Assembly: GCF_025574485.1 (NCBI RefSeq) | Contig: NZ_JAOBPO010000002.1 | Span: 791,889 to 855,888 of the forward strand | Source of the DNA: Kordiimonas aquimaris | Lineage (GTDB): Bacteria > Pseudomonadota > Alphaproteobacteria > Sphingomonadales > Kordiimonadaceae | Direction of reading: 5' to 3' | DNA: 64,000 nt | Part shown: in pieces, positions 15,891-24,691 of the stretch | How the letters are laid out: each line of letters opens with the position of its first letter | Numbering within the stretch: the stretch's first letter is position 1 | Notes under the pieces: model-generated | Told to the model about the DNA's origin: nothing | Databases searched by the model: none | What the model saw: the letters and a program-made list of their open reading frames with translations, nothing else | Position numbers and translations under genes: made by a program

Positions 15891-18554
15891 ATGACCAAAT
15901 GGGTTTACACCTTCGGTGACGGTGCGGCAGATGGCCGGGCTGATATGAAAAATCTTCTGGGTGGTAAGGGCGCAAACCTTGCGGAAATGGCCTCGCTTGG
16001 TCTGCCGGTCCCACCGGGCCTGACGATTACCACCGAAGTTTGTACTCATTATTACGACAACAAGCATCAGTACCCCACTGAATTAACCGCACAGGTTGAT
16101 GCGGCTATTACCGCGATTGAGAAAAGCCTTGGCGCTGTGTTTGGTGACAAGTCGAACCCGCTTTTGGTTTCTGTGCGTTCAGGTGCACGAGTGTCCATGC
16201 CGGGCATGATGGACACGGTTCTAAACCTTGGTCTTAACGACGAAACGGTACTGGGCTTAGCGGCAAACAGCGGCAATGCACGCTTCGCGTGGGATAGTTA
16301 CCGCCGCTTTATCCAGATGTATTCTGATGTAGTGCTCGGCGTTGATCATTATCATTTTGAAGAACTAATCGAAATTCATAAGGAAGAGCTAGGCGTTGAT
16401 CTGGACACTGAACTTGGTGCAGACGATTGGCGTGTGCTCTCAGGCAAGTTCAAGGCGAAAACCGAAGAAGAATTAGGCCAGCCGTTTCCGCAAGATGCAC
16501 GCGAGCAACTATGGGGCGCCATTGGTGCTGTGTTCGGCAGTTGGCGTATTGAACGCGCACGTGTTTACCGCAAGTTGAACAACATTCCTGAAGCTTGGGG
16601 TACAGCCGTTAACGTGCAGGCGATGGTGTTTGGTAATATGGGCGACACGTCAGCTACTGGTGTTGCCTTCACACGTGACCCGTCCACTGGTGAAAACGAA
16701 TTTTACGGCGAATATCTGATTGATGCGCAAGGTGAAGATGTGGTTGCTGGTATTCGCACGCCGCAGAACCTGACCAAACGTGCGCGTGAAGCCGCCGGTG
16801 CAACGGCACCGTCAATGGAAGAAAGCATGCCTGAAGTGTACGGGCAGCTGGCTGATGTGTTTGCCAAGCTTGAAAAACACTACCGCGACATGCAGGACAT
16901 TGAATTTACCGTTCAGCGCGGCAAGCTTTGGATGCTGCAAACGCGTGCAGGCAAGCGTACAGCGAAGGCGGCGCTCAAAATTGCGGTTGATATGGCTGAA
17001 AACGGCCTGATTGATGAGAAAACTGCTGTGCTGCGTGTTGAACCGGGTGCGCTCGATCAACTTTTGCACCCAACACTGGACCCTGATGCACCGCGCGATA
17101 TATACACGCGCGGTTTGCCTGCTTCACCAGGCGCTGCTGCAGGTGCTGCGGTTTTTGACGCGGATGAAGCTGAGGCATGGGCCAAAGACGGCAAGGATGT
17201 GATCTTGTGCCGGGTTGAAACATCACCTGAAGATATTCACGGCATGCACGCTGCGCGCGGTGTTTTGACCGCACGCGGTGGTATGACCAGCCACGCAGCC
17301 GTTGTGGCGAGAGGCATGGGACGTCCTTGTGTGTCTGGCGCTGGGCAACTGCGTATTGACGGCAAAGCGGGTGTCATGACTTGCATGGGCCGCGAAATTA
17401 ATAAAGGTGACCTGATCACTATCGACGGTGCAACAGGTGAAGTAATGGTGGGTGCTGTGCGCACATTGCAGCCAGAACTTTCGGGTGATTTTGCCAAGCT
17501 GATGACATGGGCGGACCGGTACCGCAAACTGCGCGTTCGCACGAACGCTGACACGCCGATGGATACAGAAGTAGCGCGGGAGTTTGGCGCTGAAGGTATT
17601 GGCCTGTGCCGCACAGAACATATGTTCTTTGAAGGTGAGCGCATTATAGCCGTACGTCAGATGATTTTGGCGGAAGACTTGGCAGGGCGCAAAGCCGCAC
17701 TTGAGAAGTTGTTGCCAATGCAGCGCAGTGATTTTGTCGAGATTTTCAAAATTATGCGCGGTTTGCCGGTGACGATAAGGTTGTTGGACCCACCGCTGCA
17801 TGAGTTTTTGCCGCGTGAAGAGTCTGAGTTTGAGGATGTGGCTGCTGCCATTGGTGCAGACGCTGCAACCTTGAAGCGTCGTGCTGCGGACTTGCATGAA
17901 TTTAACCCGATGCTTGGCCACAGGGGGTGCCGTTTGGGTATTACGTACCCTGAAATATACGAGATGCAGGCGCGGTCCATTTTCGAAGCTGCAATCGCGG
18001 TGGAAGCTGAAACTGGTGAAACTGTGGTGCCCGAAATTATGGTGCCACTTGTTGCAACAGAAAAAGAACTGGCAATTCTTCGTGTGCGCATTGAAGCGAT
18101 GGCTGAAGCGGTGTTTGCTGAAACCGGTAAGCAGGTTGACTATATGATTGGCACCATGATTGAGCTGCCGCGTGCTGCTATTTGTGCACATCAAATCGCC
18201 AATGCAGCAGACTTTTTCTCCTTTGGCACCAATGATCTTACACAAACTGCAATCGGTATTAGCCGCGATGATGCCGCGCGGTTCCTTGATCAGTACGTCC
18301 GTGATGATATCTTTGCGCAGGATCCGTTTGTCTCCATCGATCAAGACGGTGTTGGCGAGCTTGTTAAACTGGGTGTTGAGCGTGGCCGGTCAACAAAGGC
18401 TGACCTTAAGCTTGGTATCTGCGGTGAACACGGCGGTGATCCGGCATCAGTTGAGTTTTGTCATATCGCCGGGCTCGATTATGTTTCCTGCTCACCGTTC
18501 AGGGTGCCTATTGCACGCCTTGCGGCAGCTCAGGCAGCTATTAATCACAAATAA
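15891..18554 (+). CDS. ppdK: pyruvate, phosphate dikinase
   Basis: An 887-residue enzyme that interconverts pyruvate, ATP and phosphate with PEP, AMP and diphosphate. The N-terminal ATP-grasp domain starts LLGGKGANLAEM. The swivelling domain holds the phosphohistidine in GGMTSHAAVVARGMG. The C-terminal PEP/pyruvate barrel shows GIGLCRTEHMFF, LGHRGCRLGI and SFGTNDLTQ. Length is normal. It implies a reversible route between pyruvate and PEP for gluconeogenesis. It is preceded by a 101-base gap after glyS and has no close downstream partner. Confidence 0.97.
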   Translation: MTKWVYTFGDGAADGRADMKNLLGGKGANLAEMASLGLPVPPGLTITTEVCTHYYDNKHQYPTELTAQVDAAITAIEKSLGAVFGDKSNPLLVSVRSGARVSMPGMMDTVLNLGLNDETVLGLAANSGNARFAWDSYRRFIQMYSDVVLGVDHYHFEELIEIHKEELGVDLDTELGADDWRVLSGKFKAKTEEELGQPFPQDAREQLWGAIGAVFGSWRIERARVYRKLNNIPEAWGTAVNVQAMVFGNMGDTSATGVAFTRDPSTGENEFYGEYLIDAQGEDVVAGIRTPQNLTKRAREAAGATAPSMEESMPEVYGQLADVFAKLEKHYRDMQDIEFTVQRGKLWMLQTRAGKRTAKAALKIAVDMAENGLIDEKTAVLRVEPGALDQLLHPTLDPDAPRDIYTRGLPASPGAAAGAAVFDADEAEAWAKDGKDVILCRVETSPEDIHGMHAARGVLTARGGMTSHAAVVARGMGRPCVSGAGQLRIDGKAGVMTCMGREINKGDLITIDGATGEVMVGAVRTLQPELSGDFAKLMTWADRYRKLRVRTNADTPMDTEVAREFGAEGIGLCRTEHMFFEGERIIAVRQMILAEDLAGRKAALEKLLPMQRSDFVEIFKIMRGLPVTIRLLDPPLHEFLPREESEFEDVAAAIGADAATLKRRAADLHEFNPMLGHRGCRLGITYPEIYEMQARSIFEAAIAVEAETGETVVPEIMVPLVATEKELAILRVRIEAMAEAVFAETGKQVDYMIGTMIELPRAAICAHQIANAADFFSFGTNDLTQTAIGISRDDAARFLDQYVRDDIFAQDPFVSIDQDGVGELVKLGVERGRSTKADLKLGICGEHGGDPASVEFCHIAGLDYVSCSPFRVPIARLAAAQAAINHK

Positions 18555-18666
18555 TTACCTGGTTTTACGCATGCCTTTTCGTTAGCAAGCCCGCACATGC
18601 AGCACTGAGAATTCAAGCTTACTAAATTTTAAGTAAGTTATTGGATTGTTGTCGTGTGAGGTAAAA

Positions 18667-19149
18667 ATGGACAGGTTTGACAGCATTACCAAAATTGATG
18701 TGCCGGATGAGCATCCGATTAGTATCTTTGATCGTTTCTGGCATGCGGAACACGCCAAGGCTGACCTTGTAGCTTGGCGTAGTTTTGATCCTATGACGAT
18801 GCCGACAGTTTTGCCCTGGGTTATGTTACTCGATTGTCTTCCAGATGATGAGTATCAATACCGCTTGTGCGGAACTGGCTGCGAAAACTTGTTAGGGGTA
18901 AACCTAACTGGAAAGATGTTTGGCGCTGTTGTTAAAAAGACATGGGCGCATAAAAGCAAACGTGAATTTACGCAGATAAGAGAAGGTAAGGGGCCGTTCT
19001 ACTCAAAAGGGAAGCTGCCTATTGATGATCGGGAATACATTGAAATGAATCGCGCTGTTTACGGGTTTTCTGCTTCAGGAACAGAGATTGACCGGATTAT
19101 GGCTATTGTTGCACCCATTGATCGCAAGCGTCTTTTATCTTTAGCGTAA
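18667..19149 (+). CDS. PAS-like domain protein
   Basis: A 160-residue cytoplasmic protein. It resembles the single-domain PAS_5 type common in alphaproteobacteria: an FDRFWHAEHAKAD start, a central MPTVLPWVMLLDCLP, then a strand-rich YRLCGTGCENLLG region. No output domain (kinase, GGDEF, helix-turn-helix) is attached. Ligand and partner are unknown. ATG 18667 is preceded by GAGG; an upstream TTG at 18646 is less likely. It stands alone between ppdK and a convergent small gene. Confidence 0.7.
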   Translation: MDRFDSITKIDVPDEHPISIFDRFWHAEHAKADLVAWRSFDPMTMPTVLPWVMLLDCLPDDEYQYRLCGTGCENLLGVNLTGKMFGAVVKKTWAHKSKREFTQIREGKGPFYSKGKLPIDDREYIEMNRAVYGFSASGTEIDRIMAIVAPIDRKRLLSLA

Positions 19150-19166
19150 GGTTTAAATGCCCAAGT

Positions 19167-19280
19167 TTACAGAAATACAACAAATAGAATCATCGCGACG
19201 ACAATACCCAAAACGATAAGTTTTTTCTTCTCATCTGCTTTCATTGTTTCTGATGTACGGTGCTTTTTCGACTTTGTCAT
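19167..19280 (-). CDS. 37-residue single-pass membrane protein
   Basis: A short reading frame with a strong AGGGAG ribosome binding site eight bases before the ATG at 19280. The product has a basic N-terminal half rich in Lys, Ser and Thr (MTKSKKHRTSETMKADEKKK) followed by 17 hydrophobic residues and then the stop, so it looks like a small tail-anchored or signal-anchor protein. It overlaps no other gene and is convergent with the PAS-like gene, 17 bases away. The family is not recognised. Support is the start site, the composition and the lack of any competing frame. Confidence 0.65.
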   Translation of the reverse strand: MTKSKKHRTSETMKADEKKKLIVLGIVVAMILFVVFL

Positions 19281-19344
19281 TTCACGCTCCCTCGAATGCC
19301 CATGCTATAGAGTGAGCCAGTGCAAGGCATGTCTCAAGCTTTTT

Positions 19345-20139
19345 CTAATCTGAGTTGTATAATGAGAGTGCGGCATTCTCAGTTTTCATAAGCGGCGAAA
19401 CAAGGTCAAGACGAAGGTATGCGATAGCATGTGCTGCAGCGGTTGTCTTGATTTCACCAATGGCTCGGCCAGCATCATTCATGATGGTGTCGCCTTCCAT
19501 CAACATACCTTCGGTTGCTTCTACGGTGCGTAATTGTTTTTTAACGCTGGTACGGTGCTTCATGCGAGCGGTTAATTCTTGACCAACATAGCAACCCTTG
19601 GTGAAAGAAACGCCGTTTAGGGTTTCTGCGCCCGTTTCAAGCCAGAAATACTTTTCAATGGCAATGTCACGACTACCATCAGGAACACATAGCCTAATGC
19701 GCAGGTTTTCATACTCATCCAGGGGCAGTTGTTCAGCAGAAGGCGCCGGATTTTCTGCTGCGATAACACGTGTTTGCAGTGCTGTGCTGCGGGGATCATT
19801 ATATGCAATGCCTGTCTCGGTAAGGCCATCGAACAATGCCCACACACTGAGCGTTTCATCAATGATATCAACGTCTGCACGCAACTTATACATCATCAGG
19901 CGGCGGCTTAAATCGGCTTTACGCTCGGCTTCAACATCGAGCAAAATATCTTCGCCGTCAGCGACAATGATCATGTCGAACATGAATTTGCCTTGGGGCG
20001 TTAGCAAGCCAGCATAAACGGGCATGTTTTCTGCCAGTATATTAATGTCGTTGGTGATAAGCCCTTGTAGAAGCTCTCGTCCATCTGTTCCGGCAAGGCG
20101 AATTACTGCACGATTTTCTAGTTTTAAAATGCGAGCCAA
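19345..20139 (-). CDS. ygfZ: folate-binding protein YgfZ (Fe-S/tRNA modification factor)
   Basis: A 264-residue protein of the GcvT-like fold that binds folate and supports Fe-S enzymes such as MiaB. The family signature K-G-C-Y-x-G-Q-E is present in FTKGCYVGQELTARM. The N-terminal GRELLQGLITNDI and a C-terminal domain also fit the family, and the length is slightly short. It is divergent from pyrC across a 169-base gap that should hold both promoters. The ATG at 20139 opens MARILKLENRAVIRL. Confidence 0.92.
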   Translation of the reverse strand: MARILKLENRAVIRLAGTDGRELLQGLITNDINILAENMPVYAGLLTPQGKFMFDMIIVADGEDILLDVEAERKADLSRRLMMYKLRADVDIIDETLSVWALFDGLTETGIAYNDPRSTALQTRVIAAENPAPSAEQLPLDEYENLRIRLCVPDGSRDIAIEKYFWLETGAETLNGVSFTKGCYVGQELTARMKHRTSVKKQLRTVEATEGMLMEGDTIMNDAGRAIGEIKTTAAAHAIAYLRLDLVSPLMKTENAALSLYNSD

Positions 20140-20308
20140 TGATTTTGTCCTGTACTGAATAGTTTACATGCATCAGATAACTAATTTGTTTTGTCTTACA
20201 AGAGGAACGAGCTGTGAGTATAGAAATATATCCAATAGGAGTTGTTTCACCATCAGCACGGCGTTAGTGTCTCGAAAATAAATATTGTACAATATTATAG
20301 GCTGCTCA

Positions 20309-21409
20309 ATGAACCAGGCTGGCGTCAAACATAATACTATAAAAACGCATTCCTTAACGGATCGGCTAGTGATTCGCCGCCCTGATGACTGGCATGTGCA
20401 CTTGCGTGATGGCGACATGCTGAAAAGCGTTGTCAATTATACTGCTCGTCAGTTTGCTCGCGCGATTGTTATGCCAAACTTGCCCAGTCCAATTACAACT
20501 GCGAAGGCTGCAGAAGAATATCGGGCTCGCATTGTTAAGGCCGTTGCTTCCGATATTGATTTTCAGCCGTTAATGACCTGCTACCTGACCGATGCCATAG
20601 ACGCCAACGAGGTGGCGTTGGGTTTTGACAAAGGCATTTTTAGTGCCTGTAAACTTTATCCAGCGAATGCCACAACCAATTCCAGCCACGGCGTAACTGA
20701 CATTAAAAAAATATATCCAGTACTAGAAGTGATGCAGCGAATCGGCATGCCGCTTCTTGTGCACGGCGAAGTTACGGACAGTGATATTGATATTTTTGAC
20801 CGAGAAGCGGTTTTTATTGAACGCACCATGTCAAAAATTACTGCTAATTTTCCGGCATTGAAGGTGGTTTTTGAACATATAACCACAGCTGATGCTGTTG
20901 CCTTTGTTGAGGAAAGTGGACCTTTGGTCGGTGCGACCATTACGCCGCATCATTTGGATTTTAACCGAAATGCGATGTTTCAGGGCGGTATAAAACCACA
21001 TTATTACTGTTTGCCGGTTGCCAAACGGGAAGTGCACAGGCTTGCCCTACGCAGGGCCGTGACTTCTGGTTCTGCTAAATTTTTCCTCGGTACTGATTCG
21101 GCTCCGCATACTGTCGGCGCTAAAGAGTCAGCTTGTGGCTGCGCGGGTATATTCAACGCACCGTATGCGCTTGAGAGCTATGTTCAGGTGTTTGAGGAAG
21201 AAGGTAAGTTAGAGAACTTTGAGGCGTTTGCTTCTGAAAATGGCCCAAAATTCTATGGTTTGCCAATGAACAGTGAACATATTGTGCTTGAACGCCAGGA
21301 CACGAATGTACCAAGTGATATGGATGCTGCTGGTGCACAAGTGATTCCGTACCGTGCAAATGAAGTACTGCGTTGGCAATTTAAAGGCCCTGAAGCGACT
21401 GTAGCTTAG
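20309..21409 (+). CDS. pyrC: dihydroorotase (class II, PyrC type)
   Basis: A 366-residue zinc amidohydrolase that closes carbamoyl-aspartate to dihydroorotate in pyrimidine synthesis. The metal ligands can be placed: HVHLRDG, the carboxylated lysine in [26 protein letters not shown], and the catalytic D in LGTDSAPH. These are features of the homodimeric E. coli type rather than the PyrC/PyrX form. The frame opens with a TTG at 20285, but ATG 20309 is more likely. No clear ribosome binding site precedes it, so the start is uncertain. Confidence 0.95.
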   Translation: MNQAGVKHNTIKTHSLTDRLVIRRPDDWHVHLRDGDMLKSVVNYTARQFARAIVMPNLPSPITTAKAAEEYRARIVKAVASDIDFQPLMTCYLTDAIDANEVALGFDKGIFSACKLYPANATTNSSHGVTDIKKIYPVLEVMQRIGMPLLVHGEVTDSDIDIFDREAVFIERTMSKITANFPALKVVFEHITTADAVAFVEESGPLVGATITPHHLDFNRNAMFQGGIKPHYYCLPVAKREVHRLALRRAVTSGSAKFFLGTDSAPHTVGAKESACGCAGIFNAPYALESYVQVFEEEGKLENFEAFASENGPKFYGLPMNSEHIVLERQDTNVPSDMDAAGAQVIPYRANEVLRWQFKGPEATVA

Positions 21410-21504
21410 TTACACTGTGTTCATTTCGCCCTAAAAATTAAGATTATCATCAAATAGTTTGATAAAATTGACGTGAGGCCAAAGATTTGCCTTGTTTTGA
21501 CGGC

Positions 21505-21533
21505 TTGATCATCGGGGAAACGCGTTCTATAGT
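21505..21533 (+). promoter_or_regulatory. sigma-70-type promoter of pal
   Basis: TTGATC, a 17-base spacer and TATAGT: five of six bases of the -10 box and four of six of the -35 box match consensus. It lies 91 bases upstream of the pal start. The leader also has a 12-bp palindrome (TGGGGTACCCCA, 21593-21604) just before the ribosome binding site. Confidence 0.6.
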
Positions 21534-21624
21534 CTCGCAGAGTTTGTGTTCTGCGGTTTGTCATGTACGCGGAAGACCTAATTTTATTTAGCTGGGGTAC
21601 CCCATCTCATTGGAGGGAGCGAGA

Positions 21625-22197
21625 ATGACATCCGTGCACTTGGGTAAGAAATTTGTATTTGTAACGGCTGCGGCTTTGTTGTTGGCGGCATGTTCAAAAG
21701 ATCCGGCACCAACGGAAACTGTTTCCGCTCCGGAAGAAACAGCCACTGAAAGCAACCGTAATAACGGTCAGCCATCAGCTGTTGAAATGCAACGTCTTGA
21801 AGAAGAGCGTCTGGAAGCTGCTCGTAGAGATGCTTTTGGTAGCGCGAATCAATCTAGCCTCGATGCCTTCTCAGGCGATCGTGTCTTCTTTGGTTACGAT
21901 AGTTCTGAATTAACAAGCGAAGCGCGTTCAATTCTGGCTAAGCAGTATGAGTGGCTTCAGTACCATAACCGCGCACGTGTGACGATTGAAGGTCACTGTG
22001 ATGAGCGTGGTACGCGGGAATATAACCTCGCACTTGGTGAACGCCGTGCTAATGCTGTGAAAAGTTACTTGATGGCACTTGGTTTGCCAGCAAGTCGCAT
22101 GTCAACAATCAGTTACGGCAAAGAGCGCCCGGCAGTTGTTGGCAACGGGCAAAGCTCATGGAGCCAAAACCGTCGCGGTGTAATGACTGTAAACTAA
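21625..22197 (+). CDS. pal: peptidoglycan-associated lipoprotein
   Basis: A 190-residue outer-membrane lipoprotein of the Tol-Pal system, which keeps the outer membrane tied to the cell wall and helps it constrict at division. The lipobox LLAAC puts the modified cysteine at residue 23. The C-terminal OmpA-like domain shows FFGYDSSELT, EGHCDERGTREYN, LGERRANAVKSYL and QNRRGVM. GGAGG ahead of ATG 21625 sets the start. Unusually, tolQRAB do not precede it; pyrC does. A strong terminator separates it from cpoB. Confidence 0.96.
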   Translation: MTSVHLGKKFVFVTAAALLLAACSKDPAPTETVSAPEETATESNRNNGQPSAVEMQRLEEERLEAARRDAFGSANQSSLDAFSGDRVFFGYDSSELTSEARSILAKQYEWLQYHNRARVTIEGHCDERGTREYNLALGERRANAVKSYLMALGLPASRMSTISYGKERPAVVGNGQSSWSQNRRGVMTVN

Positions 22198-22219
22198 GTA
22201 TATCTGAAGTTTAAACAGG

Positions 22220-22257
22220 CAGCCCTGCGTCATTATAGACGTGGGGCTGTCTTTTTT
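22220..22257 (+). terminator. Rho-independent terminator between pal and cpoB
   Basis: CAGCCCTGCGTC pairs with GACGTGGGGCTG over 12 positions with two wobbles, around a six-base loop, and is followed by six Ts. It lies 22 bases after the pal stop, so pal can be expressed at a higher level than cpoB, or cpoB has its own promoter. Confidence 0.85.
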
Positions 22258-22325
22258 GTGCCTGAATGGTAGAGTATTCAGGTTGATCTATATTGTTTTG
22301 ATTATCTATGACTGGAGCGATGATA

Positions 22326-23213
22326 ATGCGTGGGTTCGTAAGTCTTCTGGGTTTTGCTTTTGTGATTGTAACAAGCATCAGCGCAGTGCAGGCGCAGACA
22401 AGCCCTGCTGTTATGGCTGCAAAAATTGAAGCCTTGGAGCGCCAATTAAGAGCACTTCAGCAAAACAACTACTCTGCCAGAACAGGGGCGCCTGCTGCTG
22501 TGCAATCAGCAACGCCTGTTGAGGTTGGTGATCGGCGCCTGCTAGCTGATTTGTCTGCCCAGCTTGGCACCATGGAGCGACAGTTGCGCCAGTTAAATGG
22601 TCGCCTTGAAGAGTATGAGTATAGACAAAACCAAATGAGTGAAGCTGTTGAGCAGTTGCGTAACCAGATGGCTCTTCAACGTGAACAAATGCTGACACTT
22701 AATGCTGCGGAACCTTCGCAGCCGGTTACACCTCCGGCATCTTCTGCGGATAATACAATTAATTCCCAGAATGAGACTGCGCCAGTAACCGATGCTCCTG
22801 TTGCTATTGAATTACCGAATGGCGACGCTGCAGTACAGTATCAATATGCATTTGGCTTTATTCAAAGAAATGACCTCGCTAGTGGGCGCATAGCAATGGA
22901 GCAGTTTATGTCTGCTAACAGTGATGACGCGCGTGTGCCAAACGCTATTTTCTGGTTGGGACGCATTAATATGCAACAAGGAAATAATGCTGATGCTGCG
23001 CGTCTTTTTCTGAGTTTGGTTGAAGACCATCCGAATCATAACAGGCGTGTGGATGCGCTTGTGGACTTGGCGGACGTATTGGTTGATATGAATGCACCAC
23101 AGGATGCTTGTAATGCTCTTGCAGAATTTCGCCGTGACGAAGACAAAGCTTCCGATCGGTTGATTGCTCGTGCGCGCAGAGTTTCTGAAGCGCAATCCTG
23201 TAACGTATTTTAG
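22326..23213 (+). CDS. cpoB: cell division coordinator CpoB (YbgF)
   Basis: A 295-residue periplasmic partner of TolA and the septal peptidoglycan machinery. The layout is a signal peptide (to about residue 25, ending AVQAQ), a coiled-coil trimerisation segment (about 30-125, heptads such as IEALERQLRALQQN and QLRQLNGRLEEYEY), a low-complexity linker, then C-terminal TPR units starting at AVQYQYAFGFIQRND. ATG 22326 has GGAGCG at the right distance; upstream ATGs at 22308 and 22320 do not. The tilS gene follows 15 bases later. Confidence 0.92.
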   Translation: MRGFVSLLGFAFVIVTSISAVQAQTSPAVMAAKIEALERQLRALQQNNYSARTGAPAAVQSATPVEVGDRRLLADLSAQLGTMERQLRQLNGRLEEYEYRQNQMSEAVEQLRNQMALQREQMLTLNAAEPSQPVTPPASSADNTINSQNETAPVTDAPVAIELPNGDAAVQYQYAFGFIQRNDLASGRIAMEQFMSANSDDARVPNAIFWLGRINMQQGNNADAARLFLSLVEDHPNHNRRVDALVDLADVLVDMNAPQDACNALAEFRRDEDKASDRLIARARRVSEAQSCNVF

Positions 23214-23228
23214 AAGGTCAAGTAAGAC

Positions 23229-24536
23229 GTGGCCGCAGAACTACTTTCACCTGAAGCTGTCGCCGCTAAAACAAGTGCCTTGGGTGTGCCTCTTGCCTCG
23301 CGGATTGCGGTTGCTGTGTCTGGTGGTGCAGATAGCCTTGCTCTCACCCTTCTGCTGAAGGCTCATTTTGACGTCGTTGCGTTGACGGTTGATCATGGGC
23401 TGCGTGAAGATGCAGCAGCTGAAGCGGAATGCGTCCATAAAAGTTTGACTGGACTAGGTGTCAAGCATCACACGTTGCGCTGGCTGCACCACGGTGAAAT
23501 ACCCAAAGCAAATGTTCAGGCGCAAGCACGGGAAGCACGTTATGGCCTAATGGCAGATTGGTGCGAGAGTGAAGACATCTCTTATTTGCTGACAGCGCAT
23601 CATGAAAATGATCAAGCTGAAACACTGTTATTAAGGCTTGCCCGCGGTAGCGGTATATATGGTTTGGCTGCAATGGAAGCAGTTAGAGCTATATCACCGC
23701 GCGTAAAAATTGTTCGTCCACTACTGGACGTTGGCAAAGACCAGATTGTTGCAGCACTTAAGGCGCGCAACATTTCCTGGATTGAAGACCCGAGCAATCA
23801 AAGTGATGCGTTTGAACGTGTGAAAGCGCGGAAAATGCTGGAAAGTCAGCCTCTTGAAGGCCTTACGACAGAGCGATTAGCTGCTACAGCTAGAAGATTG
23901 CGCCGCACCAGAGAAGCGATGCAGTTCTATGAGAATGAATGGTTGGGTAAAGCGGCAATTTTTTATGATGCAGGATATGCAGAACTTAATAAAGAGCACC
24001 TTAAGTCGGCTCCCGTTGAAGTTGTCTTGCGCGGTTTAACAAGTTTGCTGCGGTTTGCAGGTGGCGGCGATTATGGTCCACGATTTGAGAAATTGGAGCG
24101 TTTACTCTCTGCACTTTTGTCACCAGAGTTTACCGGACACACGTTAGGCGGTGTTCGTTTTGTTCGATCCAAGGGCAATGTCATATTAATTGTGCGGGAA
24201 ATTGCAGCGGCTGAAGCACCCGTTCAAATTCAGCATAATGTTTTCTGGGATAAACGTTTTGATGTTTCGCATTCAATTGACCTGAATGAAAATGAAGAAA
24301 CATTTTCTTTTGGCATGCTTGGTCAGATGCAACTATATCCATATAATGCAGAGTTAAAACAGCAGGCAGAAAACACACTGAATGTTGATTTGCCGCCAGC
24401 TGAAGTACTTAGAGTGTTGCCAGCATTCTTTAATACTGAAAGATTGATAGCAGTCCCTTATTTAGGCTATAACCCGGGAGGTATTAACTTGCCGCTTTTG
24501 ACGCATCGATGGCTCTCTTTATCGAAATCTGGATAA
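23229..24536 (+). CDS. tilS: tRNA(Ile)-lysidine synthase
   Basis: A 435-residue ATP-dependent ligase that converts C34 of the CAU isoleucine tRNA to lysidine, making it read AUA. The PP-loop SGGADSLALT lies at 31-40. VDHGLREDAAAEA and TAHHENDQAETLLLRLARGSG are the family's other signatures. The start is GTG 23229, shortly after the cpoB stop. The C-terminal substrate-binding region is shorter and less conserved, as in other alphaproteobacteria. ftsH follows after a 155-base gap with its own promoter. Confidence 0.95.
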   Translation: MAAELLSPEAVAAKTSALGVPLASRIAVAVSGGADSLALTLLLKAHFDVVALTVDHGLREDAAAEAECVHKSLTGLGVKHHTLRWLHHGEIPKANVQAQAREARYGLMADWCESEDISYLLTAHHENDQAETLLLRLARGSGIYGLAAMEAVRAISPRVKIVRPLLDVGKDQIVAALKARNISWIEDPSNQSDAFERVKARKMLESQPLEGLTTERLAATARRLRRTREAMQFYENEWLGKAAIFYDAGYAELNKEHLKSAPVEVVLRGLTSLLRFAGGGDYGPRFEKLERLLSALLSPEFTGHTLGGVRFVRSKGNVILIVREIAAAEAPVQIQHNVFWDKRFDVSHSIDLNENEETFSFGMLGQMQLYPYNAELKQQAENTLNVDLPPAEVLRVLPAFFNTERLIAVPYLGYNPGGINLPLLTHRWLSLSKSG

Positions 24537-24574
24537 GATTTGCTAAAAAAGTGAATAAGCTAGTGTGATAAACC

Positions 24575-24603
24575 CTTGTACCTTGTAGCTTTGAGCTTAT
24601 CTG
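24575..24603 (+). promoter_or_regulatory. sigma-32 (heat shock) type promoter of ftsH
   Basis: CTTG, a 17-base spacer and CTTATCTG. The consensus described for the alphaproteobacterial heat-shock sigma factor is CTTG, 17-18 bases, then CYTATNT, so the match is full at those positions. It lies 89 bases before the ftsH start, in the gap after tilS. rpoH itself is in this window at 40839-41717. Confidence 0.55.
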
Positions 24604-24691
24604 AATAGGTAAGACAGCTAAATATTTTGGGTAGTAATAAGCGATCAGGCAAAGATATACAGCCAAAGAGATCGCCTCGAAAGGCAATGTA

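Noticed and set aside
17223..18344. Long 373-codon frame antisense to ppdK
   Set aside because: It mirrors the strong codon bias of ppdK on the other strand, has a low-complexity His/Thr/Arg-rich product and no start signal.
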